Positions 1-8,961 of a stretch of 64,000 nt of DNA are shown here, piece by piece. The stretch's first letter is position 1. Each line of letters begins with the position of its first letter. Source of the DNA: Pirellulaceae bacterium (lineage in GTDB: Bacteria > Planctomycetota > Planctomycetia > Pirellulales > Pirellulaceae). A program made the position numbers and the translations under genes. The notes under the pieces are model-generated. The model did not search any database and was not told the DNA's origin. It saw nothing but the letters and a program-made list of their open reading frames with translations. Location: assembly GCA_018402565.1 (NCBI GenBank), contig JAGYIQ010000008.1:164001-228000 (forward strand), given 5' to 3'.

Positions 1-2
1 GC

Positions 3-344
3 TGGGCGATGCTGCATGAGCAGCATCGGCCGTTCGTGATTTTTCAGCGGGCGCAGTCGCTGGCGCTCCAGCGCGTGCAACAGGGCGGGGATCCGTCGGC
101 TGCCTTGGAAGAGCTGAATGAGGGATTGAAACTAATTCGCGATTTTTATGATACCTACGAATTGGAGCAGGAATACGAAGACGACGAATTGGTTCAGCGC
201 CTGCTCCAAGTTCGAGAAAGTCTGCGAGAGAAATTTGAAATCGGACAAACCCTAGACGAACAGTTGGCGGAAGCCGTGGCCAATGAAAACTTCGAATTGG
301 CGGCATTGCTTCGTGATCGAATTCGCGATCAACGGACCAACTGA
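3..344 (+). CDS. UVR-motif (UvrB/UvrC motif) protein, 5'-truncated
   Basis: The reading frame is open to the left edge of the window, so the true start lies upstream and only the last ~114 codons are seen. An internal ATG at 9 is probably not the start. The visible part is strongly acidic and helical, and ends in a UVR motif (residues running LDEQLAEAVANENFELA followed by ALLRDRIR), the ~35-residue helical hairpin shared by UvrB, UvrC and ClpC/McsA-type proteins, which usually mediates protein contacts. The parent family cannot be fixed from the C-terminus alone. UvrB and UvrC are unlikely because the preceding 70 residues match neither. The downstream gene is convergent, separated by 80 bp containing a hairpin. 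Confidence 0.6.
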   Translation, partial: WAMLHEQHRPFVIFQRAQSLALQRVQQGGDPSAALEELNEGLKLIRDFYDTYELEQEYEDDELVQRLLQVRESLREKFEIGQTLDEQLAEAVANENFELAALLRDRIRDQRTN

Positions 345-355
345 CCCTCAAGTTG

Positions 356-392
356 CGTCGGCGGCAGAACCACTCGGGCCTGCCCGCCGACG
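356..392. terminator. Hairpin between convergent genes, possible bidirectional terminator
   Basis: A perfect 9-bp stem (cgtcggcgg at 356-364 pairing with ccgccgacg at 384-392) with a 19-nt loop lies between the stop codons of the UVR protein (plus) and the c-heme protein (minus). There is no clear U-tract on either side, so intrinsic termination is uncertain; the placement argues for a transcript-end function. Confidence 0.4.
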
Positions 393-424
393 GTACAAGT
401 TAGATGAACGCTACCGTTGGACGC

Positions 425-3400
425 TTAGTCTAGCGCCAAAGGCAGTTTGAAGGCGGCCGGACCCGTGGCACCACCCCGCACTTGCAAGCGGATGCCGTCT
501 GTGCGGATCTCGCGATCCAAGGCAACCACGATCTCGCAGTCGCCTGGGGGCAAGTCCAACGCGACTCGTCCGCCAGCGATCGGGGTGGGTTTTCCCTGCA
601 CCCACAATTGCACTCCGGCTTCCTCCGACAAGCTGATTTCCACTTGCCCAGCCTCCACCACTTGGACTTTGGTCCGCAGGAAGGAAGTCGGTGGCACGTT
701 GGCGTGAATCTTGTAGGTCGGCAGCTCTTCCGCCGGCACCAAGCCGGATACCCGCGGCAAGAGGTTGGTCCACGGCAAACCACCCCGACCGTCCGTCACG
801 CTGTCGAAACTCGTGCGGTTCATCAGGCGATGGACCTCCTGTTGCCATTGCAACACTTGCCAAGCCCGCGCCGTATCGTCCGTGCGAATCGAAAACGCCT
901 CGGTCCGTCCCAAGTTCGACAAGAAGCTAACCAAATTGATCAGCTCGGAGGAGGTGAGCGTATCGACCAATCCGGCCGGCATCAGGCTGCTGCCGTCGGC
1001 GATTTCATCGATCTCGTCTTCGGCTACGTCCTTCAGGCTGCCATCGGCCAACCGCAAGCGATACACGCCACCCGAAAAGCTCTGGACCATGCCCGTGAGA
1101 ATCGTACCTTCTTGGGTGAGAATCTTTTTGGTGTGATAGCCTTCTTTGACTTTGGCCGCCGGGTCCAGTAGCGACTCCAGCAGATAGTCGACCGGTGCAC
1201 TGGCCCCAATCGAAATCATGTCGGGACCCACGATCGAACCGACACCGCCGATCGCGTGACAATTCATACATTGCAGGTCACCGCGCCGATAGACCTGTTC
1301 CCCTGCCACAGGATCGCCGATACGAGTGATCTGTTGCACCATTTCGGCAAATTCGCTGGTCGACAGCTTCCAACCGACTTCGGATAATTGTCCGCTGGTC
1401 CGCAGCGCTGCGGCCAACGCGGACTCCGGCTCCGGAGACGCTCGCAACAACCGCAGTGCCTCACGGGCCATCTCCGGTGGTAGCACACTGCTTACCTCCT
1501 TCATCTTGCCCGCTAACATCGCCTGCCCACCGCGCTGCTCCAGCAGCGGACCCAGCAACCGACCGACGTGTTCCAGCGGCTGCTCCACGCTCAGTTCGGC
1601 GACGATCCAGGGTACGGCTCGCTCCAAATCCCAGCGCGCGACCTGCCCAATCCAGCGAGCTCTCGTCGGCGAGCCCGCGCCGCTCTGTTCGATCGAGTTG
1701 ACGATCTGCTGGACCAATTCACTGCGTTGCTCGGCCGGGGTCGTCAGCAACACATCGACAATCGCCTTGGTCGCTGCATCCAGCAAATCAGACGATAGCT
1801 CCTGATTGGCAGAAGTCGCTTGCCACAGCAGCGCCAAAGTCGCCGGTTCCGACCATTTGGCGGCGACCTGGATAAGTTTTTGAACTTGTAGTGCCGTCAG
1901 ACGATCAGCCAACCCGTCCCGCAGCCATTGCTCGAGCCCCTGGCGGATCTCGCCAGGAATCTCGCTGGGCCGAGCCTTGGCTTCTCCGCCAATCAACAGG
2001 ATCCACTCCAGTCGCTCTGTCTCGTCTGTTTGTTGCACCCAGGCCAATAACGCATCCAATTGCGCGGCGTCGGCCAAGTTGGCAATCTGCTTGACGACTG
2101 TCGTCGCGGCACCGTTCGCCAGTTGCCCCTCACGCAAGACTTGCAGCAATGGATTGACGACATTGGTGGATTCGACGGCTTTTAAGGCAAAAGTCAGCGC
2201 GGTGGCATCGTTGCCGAAATCAAATCGACCGCTTTCGACCAAGGGCACCCAATGCGGTGCTAAATCGCGCAACGTCTTCCACAGGGCAAAGTCCATGCTG
2301 CCGTCGATCGGCCGCTGCCAGGCCCGCAAGGCGATGGTCGCTGAGCTCGGCTCCGGCAGGCGTCGCAAAGCCGTGATGGCCTCCAAGCGTACCTGCGGAT
2401 GCTCGTCTTGGATCGCTTTTTCCAAGACGGTTCGCAGCGCTGCCGGCTCGCCGCGATGCCAGAAGTCACTGGCCACACGCACCGCCGCGGCCCGCGCGGC
2501 CGGCACGTCCGACTGCAGGAGATCACCGAGCAAGTCGCGATCCAAGTAGTCCAGGTGCAGGCCGGCCCACAGCAGTTCCACCAAGTACTGCTGCTCGCTC
2601 GCGTAGCGAGCTTCTTCAGTGGCGGCTGGCATGGATTTTCGTACCGCTTCAGTCTTGGCTTGCAATGCGGCTTGCACCTCGGTCAAGGGGAATCGCCGCA
2701 ACAGGCGCTTGGCCCACGTTCGCGTGCTTTGTTCCGGTAGCCGCAATTGTTCCAACAAGGCAGCCGGATTCAGGTCCTCCAATTTCTCGCGCTGAACCAA
2801 TTCGCGATCAGGAAACGTCATGCGCCAAATTCGACCACGCTGGCGATCCCGCCGCGGATCGCGAAAGTCGACTTCACCGTGTTGGATGATCGGGTTGTAC
2901 CAATCGGCGATGTACAACGCCCCGTCCGCTCCCATCTTGGCATCGATTGGCCGAAACGCTTGATGCGTACTGCGAATCACTTCCTCCAATTGCCGCGAAC
3001 GATAATTGGAGCCCTGAGGTTCTACCTCGAATCGACAGACGCGATTCGCGCGAAAATCGTTGGTGATCATGTTGCCCTGCCATGATTCCGGAAAGTGTCG
3101 ACCGCTGACAATCTCCAGACCGCAGTGCTTGGGACTGCCCGGGTTCATGCCCCCGACAATCCGGGTGGCGCCCGGCGAGGTCACGAAGACCGAGTTGGGG
3201 AATACGTAGTTGATGCCCTCACCGTAGGCTCCATCGGTAGCAAAGCTCTGTCCCCAGTCGTCAAAGATTTTGCCCCAAGGGTTGACGAAGCCCAAGCAGT
3301 GAATCTCCAACTCCATGGTGTCGGGTCGAAAACGCCAGATCCCACCACCATTCATCCGCTTCACCCCCCAGGGAGTCTCCACGTGACTGTGAATGTAGAT

Positions 3401-4033
3401 CGATTGGTTCATGAACAGCGAGCCATCAGGACCCCAGGTCAACGTGTGCAACAGGTGATGCGTGTCCTCGGTGCCGAAGCCGCTCAGCACCACGCGTCGC
3501 TGGTCCGCACGACCGTCGCCGTCGGTATCCGACAGATAGATCAGCTCGGTGCTGTTGGCCACGTAGCAGCCTCCCCGTTCGTCCGGCAAAATTCCGGTCG
3601 GAATCAATAAGTTGTCAGCAAAGACCGTCGCTTGATCCGCCACGCCATCGCCGGTGGTGTCCTCCAGGATAAAGATCTTGTCGGTTGCCGGCTGGCCTGG
3701 TTCGATCTGCGGATAGACCTCACTGCCGGCCACCCACAGGCGGCCGCGGGCATCGAAGTTCATGTGGATCGGCTTGCTGATCTGGCCATCCCCGCCAAAC
3801 AGATTCGCTTGCAGACCGTCCGGTAGCGTGAAAGATGCCAACGAGACACTCGGATCAGGATCCGGAATCTGCTGTAGGTCTCGCTGGGCCAGGCCGTTGG
3901 TCGCAATCCCCAGCAGTCCGGAAGCCGCGGTCAGGGCAGCCAGGCAACTGCGACGACGCAGTCGCTGCCAGACGCGGGACCAGGTGGGACTTTGAAGCGG
4001 CAGCGAAGCGTTTTGGGTGTGATTTTGATTCAT
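425..4033 (-). CDS. PVC-type heme-binding CxxCH protein with HEAT repeats (putative membrane-bound dehydrogenase)
   Basis: This 1202-aa exported protein has the architecture typical of planctomycetes and verrucomicrobia. After an Arg-rich N-terminus and a hydrophobic signal segment (about residues 28-50) comes a beta-propeller-like 'Piru_Ver' N-terminal domain (about 55-410) resembling soluble glucose/sorbosone dehydrogenases. A helical HEAT/PBS-lyase-like stretch follows (about 430-900). A c-type heme domain has a single CxxCH site (QCMNCH, about residue 922) and the usual downstream Met-containing loop. The C-terminal ~150 residues look like a beta domain. The family is thought to do periplasmic, cytochrome-linked oxidation of carbohydrates, but no substrate is established. 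The ATG at 4033 has a GAGG about 13 nt upstream. The SGNH gene lies 109 bp upstream on the same strand and the two probably form an operon; such pairs are common in this phylum. Confidence 0.88.
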   Translation of the reverse strand: MNQNHTQNASLPLQSPTWSRVWQRLRRRSCLAALTAASGLLGIATNGLAQRDLQQIPDPDPSVSLASFTLPDGLQANLFGGDGQISKPIHMNFDARGRLWVAGSEVYPQIEPGQPATDKIFILEDTTGDGVADQATVFADNLLIPTGILPDERGGCYVANSTELIYLSDTDGDGRADQRRVVLSGFGTEDTHHLLHTLTWGPDGSLFMNQSIYIHSHVETPWGVKRMNGGGIWRFRPDTMELEIHCLGFVNPWGKIFDDWGQSFATDGAYGEGINYVFPNSVFVTSPGATRIVGGMNPGSPKHCGLEIVSGRHFPESWQGNMITNDFRANRVCRFEVEPQGSNYRSRQLEEVIRSTHQAFRPIDAKMGADGALYIADWYNPIIQHGEVDFRDPRRDRQRGRIWRMTFPDRELVQREKLEDLNPAALLEQLRLPEQSTRTWAKRLLRRFPLTEVQAALQAKTEAVRKSMPAATEEARYASEQQYLVELLWAGLHLDYLDRDLLGDLLQSDVPAARAAAVRVASDFWHRGEPAALRTVLEKAIQDEHPQVRLEAITALRRLPEPSSATIALRAWQRPIDGSMDFALWKTLRDLAPHWVPLVESGRFDFGNDATALTFALKAVESTNVVNPLLQVLREGQLANGAATTVVKQIANLADAAQLDALLAWVQQTDETERLEWILLIGGEAKARPSEIPGEIRQGLEQWLRDGLADRLTALQVQKLIQVAAKWSEPATLALLWQATSANQELSSDLLDAATKAIVDVLLTTPAEQRSELVQQIVNSIEQSGAGSPTRARWIGQVARWDLERAVPWIVAELSVEQPLEHVGRLLGPLLEQRGGQAMLAGKMKEVSSVLPPEMAREALRLLRASPEPESALAAALRTSGQLSEVGWKLSTSEFAEMVQQITRIGDPVAGEQVYRRGDLQCMNCHAIGGVGSIVGPDMISIGASAPVDYLLESLLDPAAKVKEGYHTKKILTQEGTILTGMVQSFSGGVYRLRLADGSLKDVAEDEIDEIADGSSLMPAGLVDTLTSSELINLVSFLSNLGRTEAFSIRTDDTARAWQVLQWQQEVHRLMNRTSFDSVTDGRGGLPWTNLLPRVSGLVPAEELPTYKIHANVPPTSFLRTKVQVVEAGQVEISLSEEAGVQLWVQGKPTPIAGGRVALDLPPGDCEIVVALDREIRTDGIRLQVRGGATGPAAFKLPLALD

Positions 4034-4142
4034 TTTTATTTATCCTCAGGCGGCGGGAAAATGGGGCGGGCAGGTGGAGTTCTGCAGTCGGGGCCAGCGG
4101 CGATGGGCGGCCGGCTTGCCCTGTCTTTCTGGACAGGATCGC

Positions 4143-5198
4143 TTAACGTTGTGAACTTGTCGCTTGGCGACGGATCTGTTGCTCAACTTCCGCGATCAAC
4201 GGATCGAACTGCGGTATCTCCGTTGCGTTATTCCCCTGCTCATGTTTGCGAAACAGAAACAAGTAGGTCTCGTTTTGTGGTCGATAGCGGTGAAAGAACC
4301 ACTCGTTTTTTTGTAAAATCATCGAACGCAATTCCGTGGCCGAGGCGACTCGATCCCATTGAGTATCCGTCAATTCTTTCCCCAACAGAGCCCCAGCCAG
4401 CAGTCGACTGACCTCTGTAGTCCCGGTCGCGGACAGGTGAATCCCGTTTTCGGTTCGAGGTGAGACGGCCGGTGGCTGTTGCAGCATCATGGAGTGCAAG
4501 TCGATCAGCGGCAGGCCGCGCTCGGCTGCCAAACCTCGAATCGCGTCACAATAGGAGACCAAATCTTGGTTCGCCTGCGCCATGTCCGGTAGCGGTGCCC
4601 CCAAATTCTCAAACGGCGGCGGTGTGAGCAATAGAGGCTTCGCGCCTAACGCCTCAGTCATGTCAACCATACGCGCCAATCCGGCTTGGAATTTTTCCAA
4701 TCCGGCGGCCCCCGCGAACGACTCATTGGCTCCATAGGCCAACACGACGACACTGGGCTGCGTCAGTTTGAGATCCGACTTGAGCCGCTCGAAGCCGTCA
4801 CTGGGCTGGCCAAACACGGCCCGCGAGGTTCCCCACACGTCGTCGCCACTCCAGCCCAAGTTGCGGATCTGCAGTCCACTTTCGCCCACCGCCTGATACA
4901 AGGCCGCCTCCAACTGACCGTCGAACTGCAGTCGCTCGATCAGTGTGCCGCCGACCAGGGTCAGCCGATCGTTCGACTGCAAGCGGTAGTTGCCCGTCGC
5001 TTCTGCCGAGGGACTCACCGGGTCTTGCCGGAGCACGACCGATGGCCGAGAAATAGGCACTTCGGCAGAAAGTGCCTCAGCGGCGCAGCAGCCAAATGGA
5101 ATCAACGAAACCAGGGTCAGCCTGGTCAGCCAGGATCGCCGGAGCCGAGCGACGTTGGGGCGGGACGGCACGCTGGGGCGGGAGCGATGCAGGTTCAT
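4143..5198 (-). CDS. Secreted SGNH/GDSL-type hydrolase family protein
   Basis: The 351-aa protein starts with an Arg-rich n-region and a hydrophobic stretch ending at A-L-S-A, a probable signal peptide. SGNH landmarks are present but altered. Block I, usually GDS with the serine nucleophile, reads VGGTLIERLQ (about residues 83-92), so Thr sits where Ser is expected. Block III is AYGANES (G-x-N, about residue 150). Block V retains the late His in GIHLSATG (about residue 252). The family covers esterases, lipases and carbohydrate deacetylases acting in the periplasm. From memory, planctomycete members next to c-heme proteins often carry a similar degenerate block I, so this may be a diverged subfamily rather than a dead enzyme. 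It lies directly upstream of the c-heme/HEAT gene on the same strand. Confidence 0.8.
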   Translation of the reverse strand: MNLHRSRPSVPSRPNVARLRRSWLTRLTLVSLIPFGCCAAEALSAEVPISRPSVVLRQDPVSPSAEATGNYRLQSNDRLTLVGGTLIERLQFDGQLEAALYQAVGESGLQIRNLGWSGDDVWGTSRAVFGQPSDGFERLKSDLKLTQPSVVVLAYGANESFAGAAGLEKFQAGLARMVDMTEALGAKPLLLTPPPFENLGAPLPDMAQANQDLVSYCDAIRGLAAERGLPLIDLHSMMLQQPPAVSPRTENGIHLSATGTTEVSRLLAGALLGKELTDTQWDRVASATELRSMILQKNEWFFHRYRPQNETYLFLFRKHEQGNNATEIPQFDPLIAEVEQQIRRQATSSQR

Positions 5199-5331
5199 GA
5201 GCGGCCTCGGGCAGGTGGTGGGGAAACGCCGACCTTGCCGGCGTCTTGGCCCCCATTATACTCCTGGGCGGGGATTTTGCCACGCGGTAAACCGGCTGGC
5301 CGTTTTCGAATTCCAGACTGAATCGACGCGG

Positions 5332-6258
5332 ATGATTATGTTTCCAACCATCCACTCTCAGAGGGTACTGGCGGCACGCGGGCCCAAGAACCCTGTTGTG
5401 CCTCATGCCGCACCGCTGGTGGTCACCGAGTCCGAGCCCGATGCCGAATTGCAACTGCGTTCCGCAACCACGGTCTTTCTCCTGGGCAAGGAATGCCCCT
5501 TCCGCTGTCTCATGTGCGACCTGTGGCGCAACACGACCGATCAACGGACGGAACCGGGTTCGCTGGTGCGACAGCTTGCCGCTGTTCTGCCGAGTATCAC
5601 CCATCGGGACACGATCAAACTCTACAATGCCAGTAACTTCTTCGATCCTCAAGCCGTACCCACGTCGGATCTAGCAGAGCTGGCCGCCTTGGTCCGGGAC
5701 TTCAAGTGCGTGGTCGTCGAGAACCATCCCAAGCTGATCGGGCCGGCTGTCCAAGCATTCGCGGATCAGATCAATGGCCAACTGCAAGTTGCGATGGGAC
5801 TGGAGACCTCTGACCCCGAGCGGCTCAGTTGGTTGAACAAGCAGATGACCGTCGCCGACTACGATCTCGCGTGTCGCACGTTGTTGGATTGGGGCGTGTC
5901 GATTCGCACGTTTTTGCTCCTGCCAGCACCCGGCGTTCCGTCAGCTGAGATGGTCAGCCACACCTTGGCTTCCGTGCGACATGCCCTGGCCATGGGCAGT
6001 GAAGTCACCAGCCTGATCCCCTTGCGAGCGGGCAATGGAATTTTGGATCAATTAATCCTCGATGGCAGCGTGACCTCGGCCGAGGGCTCGCTCATCATCC
6101 AAACATTTGAGCTGGCCTTGCAACTGCCGCGGCAGCAGCGTCAGCGAGTCTTGCTTGACTTGTGGGACTTGGAGAAATTTTTTCACACCGAGGGAAACCG
6201 ACACGCGCTGCGGGAGCGTTTAATTAATTTCAATAGCCGCCAACGTATTGATGCATAA
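5332..6258 (+). CDS. Radical SAM protein
   Basis: The 308-aa protein carries a canonical radical SAM cluster motif: C55-x3-C59-x2-C62 in KECPFRCLMCDLW, which binds a 4Fe-4S cluster used to cleave S-adenosylmethionine. It follows the first beta strand (TTVFLLG), as in the partial TIM barrel of the superfamily. There is no extra Cys-rich C-terminal cluster domain and no B12 domain. The motif context resembles the RaSEA/TIGR01210-like group more than pyruvate-formate-lyase activators, but the substrate is unknown. The frame is open upstream to 4990, but that part is antisense to the SGNH gene and lacks an RBS; ATG 5332 (or 5338) is preferred. It is divergent from the SGNH gene and followed directly by a palindromic repeat element. 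Confidence 0.8.
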   Translation: MIMFPTIHSQRVLAARGPKNPVVPHAAPLVVTESEPDAELQLRSATTVFLLGKECPFRCLMCDLWRNTTDQRTEPGSLVRQLAAVLPSITHRDTIKLYNASNFFDPQAVPTSDLAELAALVRDFKCVVVENHPKLIGPAVQAFADQINGQLQVAMGLETSDPERLSWLNKQMTVADYDLACRTLLDWGVSIRTFLLLPAPGVPSAEMVSHTLASVRHALAMGSEVTSLIPLRAGNGILDQLILDGSVTSAEGSLIIQTFELALQLPRQQRQRVLLDLWDLEKFFHTEGNRHALRERLINFNSRQRIDA

Positions 6259-6290
6259 ATCAGGGCCGCGTGGTGATTACCGAGTCCGAG

Positions 6291-6434
6291 CTAGTGCTTT
6301 GTCACACCCAAAACTTGGCGTGTGGCAAAGGGTCAGGCGTCAATTGCCGGAACGGCCCTGCGGGTGCTTCGCACAATTCACGCCTGACCCCTTTGCCACA
6401 CCGATCCCAAAGTTAAATTGTGACAAAGCACTAG
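6291..6434. repeat. 144-bp palindromic mobile-type element, copy 1
   Basis: The element is bounded by CTAG at both ends and has terminal inverted repeats (ctagtgctttgtcaca / tgtgacaaagcactag). Inner arms are also near-complementary (tggcaaaggg-tcaggcgt versus acgcctgacccctttgcca). A 37-bp core at 6342-6378, itself bounded by AATT on both sides, can form small hairpins (gccg-gaa-cggc). It lies between the convergent ends of the radical SAM gene and the giant surface-protein gene. It encodes no protein and may fold into one long hairpin in the transcript. A second copy is at 52409-52553; the arms match in the same orientation while the core is inverted. Confidence 0.85.
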
Positions 6435-6487
6435 CCAAACTCGCGAATGTAAACACACAAATGTGAATTCACAATTGTAAACGCGCG

Positions 6488-7300
6488 TTACTTTCGCAGC
6501 TCGGCAATCGCCTCCAACACCCGCGTGGGGTCGACCGCCTCACGAAGCGCTGTACTGGCGGCCGCCACCGCCAGCATCCGGCCGTGGAACAACAGCCAGG
6601 CCGTGGTCGCCCCCACACCCACCATCAACTCCGCATGGGCTGTCAGCGGCGACGTCCAAGCAACCGCTTCGCCACCGACCTGTGCGGCGAAGTACCGATC
6701 GACCTCCCGCTCGGACCAATCGGCCAAGCGACGGAAGTCGATCTCATAACCGTCGCTGGCCCCCAATTCGGTCTCCCACGCTCCACCCGCAGCCATCGGC
6801 CACGCGTCGGTCGATCCCAGTTCGCGCTGCTGCCAACGATAGGTGGATCCCACTGGCGATCGTTCGGACTCGACTCTCGTCCCGTCCTTCACTGCCGAAC
6901 GGATTGTCGCCACACCCGTGCCACTCGCAGCGGCCTCACCACCCTCGACTTCGGCTGGTACCGCTTCCGACGGGACACTGGCGGTTCCCGCCCCCGGCTG
7001 ACCAACACTCGCCACCAACTCGTCAACCGAAGATGGCACAAGCCCCGCAACGCTCTCTGCCACACCGACCGCAGATCGCTCGACCACACGATCCACCAAT
7101 TCGCCGACCAGGACCTCCGCTCGCGGCGGACCGTTCGGCAGCGGCAAACTAAAGTTCGGCGGCAACAGGATCGGCTGAGCCACATCCACTCGATAAACGA
7201 CCGGCGTCACCAACAGCCCATCGGAGATCTCCACCACAAACTCCACCCGGCCCTCGAAGTGCACCTCCGGCCAGTAGATCAACTCGCCATCTGCCGCCAC
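6488..7300 (-). CDS. C-terminal segment of the giant surface protein
   Basis: This 270-codon stretch is the last piece of the giant locus. It opens inside an Ig/cadherin-like domain (DGELIYWPEVHFEGRVEF, then a strand ending in YRVDV), whose first half can be read in other frames up to about 7380, implying one or two frame breaks near 7315 and 7365. The remaining ~200 residues are a Val/Ala/Glu-rich linker followed by a helical end containing a hydrophobic run (TTAWLLFHGRMLAVAAAST) and a charged tail (LEAIAELRK). I recognise no sorting domain such as PEP-CTERM, LPXTG or a type 9 signal. The hydrophobic run might be a membrane segment. The internal ATG at 7300 is just the first ATG in this frame, not a true start. 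Confidence 0.6.
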   Translation of the reverse strand: MAADGELIYWPEVHFEGRVEFVVEISDGLLVTPVVYRVDVAQPILLPPNFSLPLPNGPPRAEVLVGELVDRVVERSAVGVAESVAGLVPSSVDELVASVGQPGAGTASVPSEAVPAEVEGGEAAASGTGVATIRSAVKDGTRVESERSPVGSTYRWQQRELGSTDAWPMAAGGAWETELGASDGYEIDFRRLADWSEREVDRYFAAQVGGEAVAWTSPLTAHAELMVGVGATTAWLLFHGRMLAVAAASTALREAVDPTRVLEAIAELRK

Positions 7301-7406
7301 CCAGATCGCGCCCCGAATGCGGAGCTTGAATCACTCGCGCCGTCATCACGTCGCCCTCCGGGTCCCAGGCCTAACAACAACCCGGGAGTCGGTAAACGGA
7401 GCGTGG

Positions 7407-7856
7407 TCAAGTAATCCGTTTGATAGTCCGTCTGGCCAAAAACTGCGGTGCCTCGTTGACGTTGATCACTTCAATGGTCACCCACAGGTCGGCGAAGGCT
7501 CCCGGCGTATCGGACACACGAACCAAGATCGAGTGACTGGTAGCTGTCTCGTAATCCAGCCCACCTCCATCGGCGACAAAGATCTCACCCGTGGCGGACT
7601 GGATCCCGAACCGGCCACCGGCCGTATCCAGCAGGCTGTAAGTCAAGACATCGCTCCGATCGAGATCAGAACCGACGACCGAGCCGACAGAGGTCCCATC
7701 GGCCGAGTTCTCCTCGATCTGCAACGGGCCCACCGCCAGTTGCGGCACGTCGTTGGTACCCCAGATCGTGATGGTTACATCCTGTTGATCGGTCGCACCC
7801 CGACTGTCGGTCACCGTCAGCGTATATGTCAGAGTCAACGACTCACCCACCGCCAA
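7407..7856 (-). CDS. Giant surface protein fragment: end of last VCBS unit plus a cadherin domain
   Basis: The fragment begins with the last strands of a VCBS-type unit (LTYTLTVTDSRGATDQQD). It continues with a cadherin-like domain that has the typical calcium-site features ENSADGT, a YSLLD strand, LDYE and NVNEAP. This is the only clear cadherin repeat after the VCBS array, so the C-terminal end of the protein differs in composition from the array. The frame breaks on both sides: upstream near 7860, where the repeat sequence is shortened, and downstream near 7400. The ATG at 7856 is internal. Confidence 0.6.
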   Translation of the reverse strand: MAVGESLTLTYTLTVTDSRGATDQQDVTITIWGTNDVPQLAVGPLQIEENSADGTSVGSVVGSDLDRSDVLTYSLLDTAGGRFGIQSATGEIFVADGGGLDYETATSHSILVRVSDTPGAFADLWVTIEVINVNEAPQFLARRTIKRIT

Positions 7857-8040
7857 ATAATCAAGGCTTCAACCCCGGAGTTAAACCCCCAGGCCAACGT
7901 CCCCGTCTCACGCGTCGCATCAATCACGGGAGAATTGACCGTGAGCATGTTCAGCAGATCGCCGTGTGTCGACTGCAGGCCGGTTGTGGTCCCCGCAACT
8001 CCAAGTCCGGTCACGGCTGCCACAACCACATCCGTGGTAT

Positions 8041-8961
8041 TCAAGTCAACCACCGACAGCGTGCCTTGCGTCTGCAAGGTCGAGTCGGTTTCCCAAATTT
8101 CGCTACTGGCCGAGTCGGCATGCCCCAGCGAAATCTCGGGAGCCAATTCCGACCTTCAATGACAAGCGTCACATCGTGCTCGGCGATCGTCCCCTGCGAG
8201 TCAGTCACCGTCAGGGAATAAATCAGCGTTAACGACTCGTCTTGTCCCAGATAATCAAAGGCATAGTCCACCGAGTCAAACGCCCAGTGCAGCGGACCCT
8301 GCTGCTGGGTGTCGTCCAGCACCAGTCCCACAACAGACAACATGGCCTGCAACTGTGCGTCATCCCGAGTCAAACCGAGGGTGTCGCCCAGTTTGGTAAA
8401 GCCGGTGACAGCCGCTGTGACGATGTCCGTTCGATCCAGATCCGTCACGCTCAGTGTGCCGCTAGTCTGCAGGGCCAGGCCGTTGATCGCCAATGACTGG
8501 TTCGCACTATCCCCGCTCTCGATCGAGATCACCGGCGTGTCATTCGTACCATTGATCGTGAGCACGACCGTTTGGGTGTCCGTGGCGGCTTGGCTATCGG
8601 TCACTGTAATCGTGTAGGTCAGCACCAAGGACTGGCCGACGGCCAAGTAGTTGAAGTGTTCCGATCCGGAATTAAACGCCCAGGTTAATTGGTCGGTCAG
8701 TTCCGTATTGTCCAAGACATTCGGCGTCGAAGTCAACATCGCCAGCAACGCCGCGTTATTCGAACCCAAGCCATTGGTCGTCCCCGAGGCTACGACCGAG
8801 GTTACCGCCGAAGCTACCGTGTCCGTCAGATCCAGATCCGTCACGGTCAACGTGCCGCCGATGGACAGTGTGGCATTGGTTTCGGTCAGGCTTTCTGCCG
8901 CACTGTCACCACTCTCGATCGAGATCACCGGCGCATCGTTCGTGCCGTTGATCGTGATCAC
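8041..8961 (-). CDS. Giant surface protein fragment: VCBS-type units
   Basis: The fragment contains about two VCBS-type units. The first belongs to the homogenised family. The second (GDSANQSLAINGLALQT onward) is clearly divergent and has lost the DNTELTDQLTWAF signature. Translation after about 8146 becomes Arg/Pro-rich nonsense, marking a frame break; the correct sequence resumes in another frame (8146 to 7835, TDSTLQTQGTLSVVDL). At the upstream end, an extra g near 8965 relative to the repeat consensus explains the frame change from the preceding fragment. Confidence 0.55.
   Translation of the reverse strand: MITINGTNDAPVISIESGDSAAESLTETNATLSIGGTLTVTDLDLTDTVASAVTSVVASGTTNGLGSNNAALLAMLTSTPNVLDNTELTDQLTWAFNSGSEHFNYLAVGQSLVLTYTITVTDSQAATDTQTVVLTINGTNDTPVISIESGDSANQSLAINGLALQTSGTLSVTDLDRTDIVTAAVTGFTKLGDTLGLTRDDAQLQAMLSVVGLVLDDTQQQGPLHWAFDSVDYAFDYLGQDESLTLIYSLTVTDSQGTIAEHDVTLVIEGRNWLPRFRWGMPTRPVAKFGKPTRPCRRKARCRWLT

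Noticed and set aside
4121..4138. Terminator after the SGNH gene
   Set aside because: A 6-bp stem (cctgtc/gacagg) exists but without a T-tract, and the next gene on the same strand is close, so it is not listed as a terminator.
5077..5652. 191-codon minus-strand open frame overlapping the SGNH 5' end and the radical SAM gene
   Set aside because: It overlaps two supported genes and shows no domain.
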